Source of the DNA: Fidelibacterota bacterium
Lineage (GTDB): Bacteria; Marinisomatota; Marinisomatia; Marinisomatales; TCS56
DNA length: 23,072 nt
NCBI GenBank assembly: GCA_030634675.1
Contig: DAOWAH010000006.1
Location: 1-23,072, forward strand
Reading direction: 5' to 3'
Shown: positions 1-7,307 of the stretch, in pieces
Layout of the letters: the number at the start of each line of letters is the position of its first letter
Numbering within the stretch: position 1 is the first letter of the stretch
The notes under the pieces: model-generated
Told to the model about the DNA's origin: nothing
The model's database searches: none
What the model saw: only the letters and a program-made list of their open reading frames with translations
Made by a program: the position numbers and the translations under genes

Positions 1-2
1 AG

Positions 3-1481
3 TCCCAGGTAATCCGCTTGGGTTATCGAATCACAAACATCGCGGGTGATATTATTTATGACGGGAAAATTATTGTTTCGGGTACCGGACCCTTTCTGGT
101 TGAGCCATCCATTATTGAAGGTCCCTTTGTTAATTTATTGACTCATCGGGGCGCTACTATTTCATTTGAGACCAGTGTGCCAATAAAGACCAAAATTAAA
201 ATTGGTCGGCACGTTTTCCAGGATGCTGCCGCCGATACTCATCATGAAATTGCGATTACTAAATTGAAAAGCGATCGAAATTATCAATATAACATTTCAT
301 ATGGAAATATCAATGATACCTATTCTTTCCATACGGCTCCAAAACCCGGCTCCCGAAAACCGTTTACTTTTGGTTACGCCAGTGATGGCCGTGGTAACAC
401 CGGCGGTGGCGAAAGGAATATTAAAGGTACTAACGCTTATATCATGAAACGGATCGCCGTTTTGGCCAGTTATAAAAAGGCTCGTTTTTTCCAGTTCACC
501 GGCGATTTTATCGATGGTAATAAAACTGATTCGGAATCCATGAATCTGGAGTATGCCAATTGGAAAAGAGCCATCGAACCGTTTGCCCATTATATTCCCT
601 ATATCCCAGGATTTGGAAATCATGAAAGTTTCTGGATCTGGTTTTCAAACGGCGAAAAGAGAGCAATAATCGAAACATTTCCCTTTGCAGAACAATCATC
701 CGGAGCTTTGTTCGCGAGGAATTTTGTCAATCCGTTGAATGGTCCTGAAAGCGAAGATGGTGCCATCTACGATCCGGATCCAAGCAGCATTGATTTTCCA
801 CCATATGCGGAAACTGTTTTCTATTATAGCTACGATAACATCGCGATGGTAGTACTTAATGCCGATTATTGGTACGCTCCCACGATCTGGCGGACTCCGG
901 AGCATAGTGGCAATCTGCATGGCTATTTAATGGATAATCAGTTAGCCTGGTTGAAAACTACCCTTCAAACCCTGGAAAAAGATAATAATATTGACCATAT
1001 CTTTATAACCCAACACACACCTGTATTCCCTAATGGCGGCCATGTAATCAATGCAATGTGGTGGTCCGGTGATAATACCAAACGCCCCTGGATTGCTGGT
1101 AAACCAGTAGCCCAAGGAATAATTGAGAACCGCGATAAATATTTAGATATCATCATGAATCACAGTAGTAAAGTAATTGCAGTATTAACCAGCGATGAGC
1201 ATAATTACCATCGTCTGCGTTTGTCATCTGATATGCCGATTTACCCGGAAAATTATGACAAACCTAAATTAACTAAATACCGTCCGATTACATTTATTAC
1301 CAATGGCGCTGCTGGCGCACCATATCACGGGCGGGAGCAAACCCCCTGGACAGATTACGTCGATATATTCACAACCCAGTTTGCGGTGCTGTTTATCCAT
1401 GTTGAGGGTAAAAAAGTATGGGGTGAAGTAATCAACCCGGATACGATGGAACTGATCGACCAATTCACATTAACGGAATAA
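3..1481 (+). CDS. Calcineurin-like metallophosphoesterase, 5' end cut by window edge
   Basis: This is a calcineurin-type phosphohydrolase preceded by a beta-sandwich domain like the N-terminal domain of purple acid phosphatases. The frame is open to the left edge. The first start-like codon is TTG at 18, with no ribosome binding site visible, so the true start is probably outside the window. Visible metal-binding blocks are GDFID, GNHE, the ITQHTP segment and SDEHNYHR near the C-terminus, in the order expected for the two-metal active site. The last block has SDEH where the family often has GHxH, which I take as a family variant. The natural substrate cannot be read from sequence; phosphomonoesters or phosphodiesters are possible. 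The gene converges on dinB, with 98 bp between stops and no obvious terminator. The family is confident and the exact role is unknown. Confidence 0.85.
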   Translation, partial: SQVIRLGYRITNIAGDIIYDGKIIVSGTGPFLVEPSIIEGPFVNLLTHRGATISFETSVPIKTKIKIGRHVFQDAAADTHHEIAITKLKSDRNYQYNISYGNINDTYSFHTAPKPGSRKPFTFGYASDGRGNTGGGERNIKGTNAYIMKRIAVLASYKKARFFQFTGDFIDGNKTDSESMNLEYANWKRAIEPFAHYIPYIPGFGNHESFWIWFSNGEKRAIIETFPFAEQSSGALFARNFVNPLNGPESEDGAIYDPDPSSIDFPPYAETVFYYSYDNIAMVVLNADYWYAPTIWRTPEHSGNLHGYLMDNQLAWLKTTLQTLEKDNNIDHIFITQHTPVFPNGGHVINAMWWSGDNTKRPWIAGKPVAQGIIENRDKYLDIIMNHSSKVIAVLTSDEHNYHRLRLSSDMPIYPENYDKPKLTKYRPITFITNGAAGAPYHGREQTPWTDYVDIFTTQFAVLFIHVEGKKVWGEVINPDTMELIDQFTLTE

Positions 1482-1579
1482 CAAGTCAGACCAAAATCCG
1501 GTGACTGGTAAAGATCATCTTCAACATTTAAATGGAGGTGGATTCCTGAACAAATAATTGACTGGAACGTCACGGGCAT

Positions 1580-2655
1580 CTAAATATCCAGGGATAATTG
1601 TTGTTCCGGTGTGGCAAAATTACTTACCCCAACACCGAGCAGCCTTAGCGGACTGCCAGCAATCCATGATTTATCAAATAATTCAATCGCGGCTTGATAT
1701 ATATCATTTTCAAGATCAGTATATTTATTTAATGACACTTGCCGGGTATAAGTCTCAAAATCCGCATAACGCACTTTAACGCTGACCGTCCGTCCCCGGA
1801 ACCCCTCCTTTTGTAACTGCCGGGATACCTGCCCGCTTAAGCGCTGTAGTATTGTTGTCAATTCCGCGTGCTCAGAAATATCTGTGCTGAATGTACGTTC
1901 GGTACTGATTGACTTGGCCTCATGCCCTTCATGCACGATGCGATCATCAATTCCGCGCGCCCAGCGATACATATCACGGCCCCATTTCCCGAATTTTTCA
2001 GCTAATTCGATTTCTGATATCTGCGCTAGGTCTTTAACTGTTTTTACTTTTAATCCGGCCAGTTTATTAACGGTTTTCGGACCAATACCGGGGATTTTAC
2101 TGACCGACAGGGGTTCTAAAAATCTTTTTTCAGTGCCGGGAGGAACTACCGTAAAACCATTTGGCTTCTCCATGTCCGAAGCGATTTTGGCAATCATTTT
2201 ATTAGTCCCCAGACCAATTGAAGCAGAAAGACCGATATTACGTGAGATTTTGCGCTGCACAGCGCGCAGTTTGGATTCAGCAATACTCCAATGATCTATC
2301 TGTTGTGTTAGATCCAAATAGGCCTCATCAACACTGACTTGCTGGATTACCGGTGACACATTCCGCAAAATGCCCATTACTATCCGGGAATAGGTTTTAT
2401 AGGCTTTGAAGCGGGGTGGTTTAATTATCAGGTCGGGACAACGTTTTTCCGCCTGATACATTGACATCGCAGAATGAATGCCGAATTTCCGGGTGGGATA
2501 GGATGCGGCCGCCACCACACCGCGCTGCTCCGATTTACCGCCGACAACCAGCGGTTTATCTTTCAGAGATGGGTCCTGAAGTACCTCAACTGAACAGAAA
2601 AAGGCATCCAGATCAACATGTGCTATGACGCGGGGGATCGTTGTATAATCTCCAT
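1580..2655 (-). CDS. dinB: DNA polymerase IV (Y-family), start region apparently frameshifted
   Basis: This is an error-prone translesion polymerase. The continuous frame from the GTG at 2518 gives 312 residues and contains the palm motif SVDEAYLD, the helix-hairpin-helix stretch KIPGIGPKTVNKL and the little-finger domain. It ends in QQLSLDI, which resembles a sliding-clamp binding peptide. Starting at 2518 would drop the first catalytic block, HVDLDAFFCSVE, which is present in the same frame further upstream (about 2584-2620). That upstream stretch has no ATG, GTG or TTG before an in-frame TAG at 2663-2665. An ATG at 2653-2655 lies in another frame. One extra C in the C5 run (plus-strand G5 at 2632-2636) would join it as MEIIQRSPRVIAHVD and give about 359 residues, close to the family norm. 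It is third in a run after the aminotransferase and marC; the ATG lies about 36 bp after the marC stop. Confidence 0.88.
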
Positions 2656-2691
2656 TATCAGGCTAATCCAAAACCAAATCAGGAATTTAAA

Positions 2692-3294
2692 TCAGCCCGA
2701 AATTCTGAAAAAAGTGGCCAGACCTTTCAGAAACATTTCTACGGCAATCGTTGTCAGAATCATGCCCATCAGGCGTTCCATGGCCGCCAGACCGCGCTTG
2801 CGGAATACTTTGCTCAATATATCGGAGAACAGCAAAATGACCGCTGAAACCAACCAGGTGATTAAAATAACCACCAGCCAGTCCAGCAGACGATTTGGCT
2901 CGTTCGATGACATCAGCATGATTGTGGCAATTGTTGACGGACCAGCAACTAAAGGTATCGCCAAGGGCACAATAAATGGTTCCGAATTGGGGTTATCACC
3001 CATAAGTGCCCGGTGCCGGATCGGAAATATCATTCTTATGGCAATTATAAATAAGATGATTCCGCCGGCAATACTCAAGGCCGGACTGCTGATCGACATG
3101 GCATTCATCAGTCGATTACCAAAAAATAGGAAACACAGCATAATAAATAAAGCAATTATCAGTTCCCGGATCAATATCCGCCGACGCCTTTTTTCATCCA
3201 CATCACTCAAGACAGATATGAAAATGGGAATATTCCCCAGCGGATCCATCACCAGGAACAACATAATGGCGGCTGACCAGAGCGTCATTTCCAA
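2692..3294 (-). CDS. MarC family integral membrane protein
   Basis: This 200-residue protein is strongly hydrophobic, with about six membrane segments. The N-terminal signature FLVMDPLGNIPIFISVL is typical of the MarC/YhgN (UPF0056) family. A second conserved stretch, PLAIPLVAGPSTIATIM, matches the family's second internal repeat, and the length is normal. Some relatives are annotated as NAAT-type amino-acid transporters, but the link of MarC itself to multiple antibiotic resistance is not supported, so no transport substrate should be assumed. The start lies only 6 bp after the stop of the upstream aminotransferase, which suggests one transcript, and the dinB ATG follows shortly downstream. 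The family assignment is secure and the function is open. Confidence 0.88.
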   Translation of the reverse strand: MEMTLWSAAIMLFLVMDPLGNIPIFISVLSDVDEKRRRRILIRELIIALFIMLCFLFFGNRLMNAMSISSPALSIAGGIILFIIAIRMIFPIRHRALMGDNPNSEPFIVPLAIPLVAGPSTIATIMLMSSNEPNRLLDWLVVILITWLVSAVILLFSDILSKVFRKRGLAAMERLMGMILTTIAVEMFLKGLATFFRISG

Positions 3295-3300
3295 AACCTG

Positions 3301-4524
3301 TTATTTGAATAATGCCGGATTTTTTTGCATTTCACCAGTTACTTTTTCAAATGCATCAATTACATCCTGAGTGTCCGCTTCGGTACCCAGTAAATGGTTT
3401 TGCTTTAGCCAAACCGATTGTTCTGTGCACAATTTTTCGGTATTCGGCATGAAATGTTCACTGTAATTACGATCCTTTAACCAGGGATATTCATCAGGAT
3501 TAGTAATAAATAATTTCTCCTTGTACAGGGGCACATACCCGGCATAAGTAAAAACGCCTTCCGCACGCATCGCTTCAAAAAATTTCTCCCGTGGGATGCC
3601 ATCAAATTGTTCCTGATTGTAACGTGCCAGATACAAATGGTTAGCTACTCTGGTTGCTTCCGGATACCGGTGTACTGGTGCTAATCCGGATATCTGGTTG
3701 AGCGCATCATCTAGCAAATTACGGTTCCTGGCACGTAAATCCATATCCGAATCAAGCGTATCCAATTGAGCCTGCAGGATAGCGGCTGCAAACGCATTTA
3801 AACGGAAATTCCCCCCCAGGTGCTGGTGTTCATACCATTGTCCACCCTTAACACGTCCACAATTATGGTACGAAAAACAAGCATTGTTGAATTCCTCATC
3901 ATTACTGATAATAGCGCCCCCTTCACCAGCAGTCATATTTTTAGAGGTCTGGAAACTGAATATTCCACCTAATCCTAACGCACCAATCTTGGTACCATTC
4001 CACTCCGCCCCATGAGCCTGGGCTGCATCTTCAATTATGATCAAGTTGAACTGCTTCGCTACAGCAAGAATTTTATCCATTTGAGCCGGATTTCCACCAA
4101 TATGAACTGGCATGATCACCTTGGTCCGATCAGTTATTGCCGCTTCGATCAGATCGGGATCAATATTAAATGATTCCAGTTCTGCATCGACGAAAACTGG
4201 AACGGCATTGGCCATCAGAACCGCCGAAGCGGTGGCAATAAAAGTATAAGATGGAATAATTACTTCATCGCCAGCAGTCACACCAGCAGCCTTCAATGAG
4301 ACCCACAGGGCAGTCGTGCCCGAATTGGTTGTTATACAATATTCTGCATCATGAAAGGTAGCAAATGCTTCTTCAAAATTTTTAATTACTTTACTGCCGA
4401 CACCCCATAATTCGTTATCAATCGTATTTTGTAACTGGTCTTTCAATTCTATGGAAGACTTAGGCCAGGATGGAAATGGTTTCGTCCGTACCGCTGTACC
4501 GCCGAATAGGGCTAATTTGCTCAT
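3301..4524 (-). CDS. DegT/DnrJ/EryC1/StrS family PLP-dependent aminotransferase
   Basis: This 407-residue protein is a fold-type I aminotransferase of the group that usually transaminates nucleotide-linked keto sugars. It begins LALFGGTAVRTKPFP, a common opening in this family. The cofactor site is visible: D166 in IIIEDAAQAHGA contacts the pyridine nitrogen, and K195 in SFQTSKNMTAGEGG is the Schiff-base lysine. The NSGTTAL segment near residue 67 binds the phosphate. No glycosyltransferase or nucleotide-sugar dehydratase lies next to it; marC and dinB follow instead. A sugar-modifying role is therefore inferred from family only, and other members act in cofactor or antibiotic pathways. It heads the three-gene minus-strand run, so the 278-bp gap upstream should hold its promoter. 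Confidence 0.88.
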   Translation of the reverse strand: MSKLALFGGTAVRTKPFPSWPKSSIELKDQLQNTIDNELWGVGSKVIKNFEEAFATFHDAEYCITTNSGTTALWVSLKAAGVTAGDEVIIPSYTFIATASAVLMANAVPVFVDAELESFNIDPDLIEAAITDRTKVIMPVHIGGNPAQMDKILAVAKQFNLIIIEDAAQAHGAEWNGTKIGALGLGGIFSFQTSKNMTAGEGGAIISNDEEFNNACFSYHNCGRVKGGQWYEHQHLGGNFRLNAFAAAILQAQLDTLDSDMDLRARNRNLLDDALNQISGLAPVHRYPEATRVANHLYLARYNQEQFDGIPREKFFEAMRAEGVFTYAGYVPLYKEKLFITNPDEYPWLKDRNYSEHFMPNTEKLCTEQSVWLKQNHLLGTEADTQDVIDAFEKVTGEMQKNPALFK

Positions 4525-4787
4525 GTTGATTTCCTTAAAGTTATAATCAGGTGCGAAATTACTGAATAGTATAAATCTGATTCAATTGTAGTGATCTTGA
4601 TTTTTATAATTATTTTTCAGTATTGGACCCAAATTTAAACACAAGTTGTACATAAACAGGACAATTTGACAAGGAAATTATTGTAACTCTGAAATTAATT
4701 CTTACCTCCCTGCCACATTGCACAGGTATTTACATATTACTTGCCCAGGTCAGTAATCCTGGCAGAATTCTAACTTTGGAACAGGTC

Positions 4788-4835
4788 TTGTCTTAATAGA
4801 AAATGAAAATGCTAATTAAAAATCAACAAAGGAGA
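4788..4835 (+). promoter_or_regulatory. hsp20: Possible weak stem masking the hsp20 ribosome binding site
   Basis: The ribosome binding site AAGGAGA (4829-4835) can pair with TTGTCTT (4788-4794) with one mismatch and two G-U pairs. Such a weak stem is what simple RNA thermometers look like, and small heat shock genes are frequent carriers of them. No CIRCE operator is visible in the gap. This is speculative: the loop of 34 nt is long and the pairing is short. Confidence 0.2.
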
Positions 4836-4841
4836 TTAACC

Positions 4842-5282
4842 ATGACACTAGTAAAATGGCATCCAACAACTGCTTTAAGACCCTGGAATAATTTTGACCG
4901 GATCTTCCGCGATTTCTTTAATGAGAATTATGAGGAAGAAGCTTCCGCCAATCGCTGGGTTCCATCAACCGACATTCATGAAGATGATAAGAAATACACC
5001 GTGACCGCCGATCTGCCCGGCGTAGACAAAAAGAATGTCAATATCAGCGTTAAGGATAATGTTTTGATACTTACCGGTGAACGTACACTGGAGACGAAAG
5101 AAGAAAATTCCAACTACCACCGCCGTGAAAGAATGTCCGGCAGCTTCAAACGCTGCTTCCGTCTGCCTGATATGGTCGTTGAAGACAAGATCAGTGCCAA
5201 ATTCAAGAATGGTATTCTAGTAATCGATCTGCCCAAAGCAGAAATAGTACAACCCCGGGAAATCGAAATTAAAGTTGCTTAA
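4842..5282 (+). CDS. Hsp20/alpha-crystallin family small heat shock protein
   Basis: This is an ATP-independent holdase chaperone of 146 residues. I start at the ATG at 4842 because a clear AAAGGAGATT lies just before it; an upstream in-frame ATG at 4803 would add 13 residues and has no such site. The N-terminus MTLVKWHPTTALRPWNNFDRIF is typical of bacterial Hsp20. The alpha-crystallin domain covers about residues 40-140, with VTADLPGVDKKNVNISV and the closing GILVIDLPKAE strand. The gene is monocistronic, between a promoter gap and a strong terminator. Family certainty is high. Confidence 0.95.
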   Translation: MTLVKWHPTTALRPWNNFDRIFRDFFNENYEEEASANRWVPSTDIHEDDKKYTVTADLPGVDKKNVNISVKDNVLILTGERTLETKEENSNYHRRERMSGSFKRCFRLPDMVVEDKISAKFKNGILVIDLPKAEIVQPREIEIKVA

Positions 5283-5301
5283 TAAGTTTTTCCCTAAAAC
5301 G

Positions 5302-5336
5302 AAAAAGCCCGGTGCGGTGACGCCGGGCTTTTTTTT
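5302..5336 (+). terminator. Rho-independent terminator, probably bidirectional
   Basis: A stem of 8 pairs, GCCCGGTG against CGCCGGGC with one G-T wobble, closes a 6-nt loop (5315-5320). It is flanked by an A run on the left and eight Ts on the right. It sits 20 bp after the hsp20 stop. The A tract gives a U tract on the other strand, so it can also end the convergent dehydrogenase gene, which stops at 5355. Confidence 0.92.
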
Positions 5337-5354
5337 ATTCTTGGGATGGAACGA

Positions 5355-6098
5355 TCAGGTAACTGTTCCACCATCGACATTGAGGGTGGCGCCCGTAATA
5401 TAACTGGCTTCGTCGCTGGCCAGGAAACAATAAGCATCAGCAACTTCACTACCTTCGCCCATGCGACCCAACGGCACCCGCTGGAGCATCATATCCATTA
5501 CTTTATCCGGTATTCCAACCATCATATCGGTTTTGATAAATCCGGGAGCTACCGCATTGACTCGGATATTTTTCCGTCCTAATTCCCGCGCCCAGACTTT
5601 GGTCATCCCGATTACACCAGCCTTGGTAGCCACATAATTTGTTTGTCCGAAATTACCCGTATGGGCAACTACCGAGGAGGCATTCAGAATTACACCGCCT
5701 TTTTCAGGATCCATTAAAGCCACTGTAGCTTGTGTGCACAAAAAAACGCCTTTCAAATTGACGTCAATTACCTTATCGAATTTTTCCTGGTCTAATTTCT
5801 TCAATGTACTATCCAACAGGATACCGGCGTTATTGACTAAAATATCTACCCGGCCATAATTCTGTTCGATCACTCCAAACAAGTTTCCGACACTCTCCGA
5901 ATCACTTACATCCACCTTGACAAAATCAGCCTGACCACCGGCATCTGCTACTTCACTCGCTGTTGCCGATCCATTAACTTCATCGAAATCGGCAATGATA
6001 ACAGTTGCACCTTCAGCGGCAAATTTCTGCACAGTGGCTTTACCAATTCCCTTTGCTCCACCGGTAATAACGGCAATTTTATCCTGAAGTCTTTTCAT
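5355..6098 (-). CDS. Short-chain dehydrogenase/reductase, FabG-like
   Basis: This is a 247-residue classical SDR that reduces a keto group or oxidises an alcohol with NAD(P)H. The cofactor loop TGGAKGIG is at residues 13-20, NNAG at about 88-91, the catalytic serine in NASSVVA near 140, and the YVATK tyrosine and lysine near 155-159. The ending SYITGATLNVDGG is typical of FabG-type enzymes. An AGGAGGG ribosome binding site sits 6 bp before the start. It could be a 3-oxoacyl-ACP reductase or an acetoacetyl-CoA reductase; there is no fab cluster around it to decide. It is transcribed away from the cystathionine synthase gene and meets the hsp20 terminator. Confidence 0.9.
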   Translation of the reverse strand: MKRLQDKIAVITGGAKGIGKATVQKFAAEGATVIIADFDEVNGSATASEVADAGGQADFVKVDVSDSESVGNLFGVIEQNYGRVDILVNNAGILLDSTLKKLDQEKFDKVIDVNLKGVFLCTQATVALMDPEKGGVILNASSVVAHTGNFGQTNYVATKAGVIGMTKVWARELGRKNIRVNAVAPGFIKTDMMVGIPDKVMDMMLQRVPLGRMGEGSEVADAYCFLASDEASYITGATLNVDGGTVT

Positions 6099-6110
6099 TT
6101 TTTCCCTCCT

Positions 6111-6126
6111 ATATTATTTTTAATAT
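6111..6126. repeat. AT-rich perfect palindrome in divergent promoter gap
   Basis: ATATTA and TAATAT flank TTTT in the 115-bp gap between two diverging genes, immediately upstream of the dehydrogenase ribosome binding site. It may be an operator or simply AT-rich promoter DNA. Confidence 0.3.
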
Positions 6127-6213
6127 TATTGCTCTTTAAAATTCTTTAGATATTGCAAATCGCTGAAGAAATTTAGCTTTCCATGACAGCATGAATCCAA
6201 CTAAAATACAACC

Positions 6214-7170
6214 ATGATAATAGACAATATAACCGAGGCAATCGGGGGAACGCCAACAGTCAAACTAAACCGTATCGGTCAGGAACTTAATTGTGAACTT
6301 TATGGTAAATGTGAATTTTTGAATGCCGGTGGTTCATTAAAAGACCGCATTGGTGTCCGGATGATCATTGAAGCACAAAAAGCCGGGCGCATTAAACCGG
6401 GCGATACATTGATTGAACCGACCTCTGGAAATACCGGAATCGGGATGGCCATTACCGCCGCTGCCTTGGGCTATAAACTGATCATCACCATGCCGGAAAA
6501 AATGAGCCGTGAAAAACAGGTCGTGCTGGAAGCACTGGGGGCAACGATAGTCCGTACACCGACCGGTGCTGCGCATGATTCACCGGACAGTGAAGTCAAT
6601 GTTGCCAAGCGACTGCAAAAGGAAATTCCCGGATCGATTATCCTGGATCAGTATGGAAATCCCGATAATCCTGATGCTCATTATTATGGCACCGCTCAGG
6701 AATTATTAGATGATTTTGGAACTGATATTGATATGGTGGTTATTGGTGTAGGCACCGGTGGAACCATCACCGGCGTAGCCAAACGGCTGAAGGAAGAAAT
6801 ACCAGCAATTAAGATAGTTGGTGTAGATCCCCGTGGCTCCGTTTTGGGTGGCGGTGATGAAGTTTTTACCTATATGGTTGAAGGTATCGGTTATGATTTT
6901 TATCCCGATGTACTTGATAACACCCTGGTTGATCAATATATAAAAACGGATGATAAGGAATCATTTCTGATGGCACGGCGGCTTATTAAGGAAGAGGGAC
7001 TTCTGGTAGGTGGTTCTTCCGGAGCTGTGGTTTGGGGTGCATTACAGGCTGCAAAAAACTTGAAAAAAGGTCAGAAATGTATAGCCATCCTGCCAGATAA
7101 TATCCGCAACTATCTATCCAAATTTGTTTCCGATGACTGGATGAAAGAGCATGGATTCCTGGATGACTGA
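6214..7170 (+). CDS. Cystathionine beta-synthase / cysteine synthase family PLP enzyme
   Basis: This is a 318-residue fold-type II PLP enzyme that joins a sulfur nucleophile to activated serine. K43 in NAGGSLKDRIG is the Schiff-base lysine, PTSGNTGIG (about 69-77) binds the substrate carboxylate, and GVGTGGT holds the PLP phosphate. Several stretches resemble the catalytic core of eukaryotic-type cystathionine beta-synthase more than CysK, namely MPEKMSREKQ, DQYGNPDNPDAHY, EGIGYDF and the ending KFVSDDWM. It lacks the N-terminal heme segment and the C-terminal paired CBS domains of animal enzymes. Cystathionine synthesis from serine and homocysteine is the likely reaction, but O-acetylserine sulfhydrylase activity cannot be excluded. 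No cystathionine lyase lies nearby. The ATG at 6214 has no strong ribosome binding site. Confidence 0.87.
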   Translation: MIIDNITEAIGGTPTVKLNRIGQELNCELYGKCEFLNAGGSLKDRIGVRMIIEAQKAGRIKPGDTLIEPTSGNTGIGMAITAAALGYKLIITMPEKMSREKQVVLEALGATIVRTPTGAAHDSPDSEVNVAKRLQKEIPGSIILDQYGNPDNPDAHYYGTAQELLDDFGTDIDMVVIGVGTGGTITGVAKRLKEEIPAIKIVGVDPRGSVLGGGDEVFTYMVEGIGYDFYPDVLDNTLVDQYIKTDDKESFLMARRLIKEEGLLVGGSSGAVVWGALQAAKNLKKGQKCIAILPDNIRNYLSKFVSDDWMKEHGFLDD

Positions 7171-7307
7171 CGGCGGGCTTTAATCCCTTAATTATATGAA
7201 ACAACCCACAGATTAAACCATGGGTCGCAGATGTATCCGTAATGATAAAAACGTAATTAACAGGAGTTATTCAGTTATTAATTCTTCCCGATTCCTTTTT
7301 ACTTAGA

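Noticed and set aside
2618..3370. A 250-codon open frame on the plus strand opposite marC
   Set aside because: It is antisense to a clear MarC-family membrane protein, has a biased composition (many I, R and S), and resembles no family. It is a shadow of the real gene.
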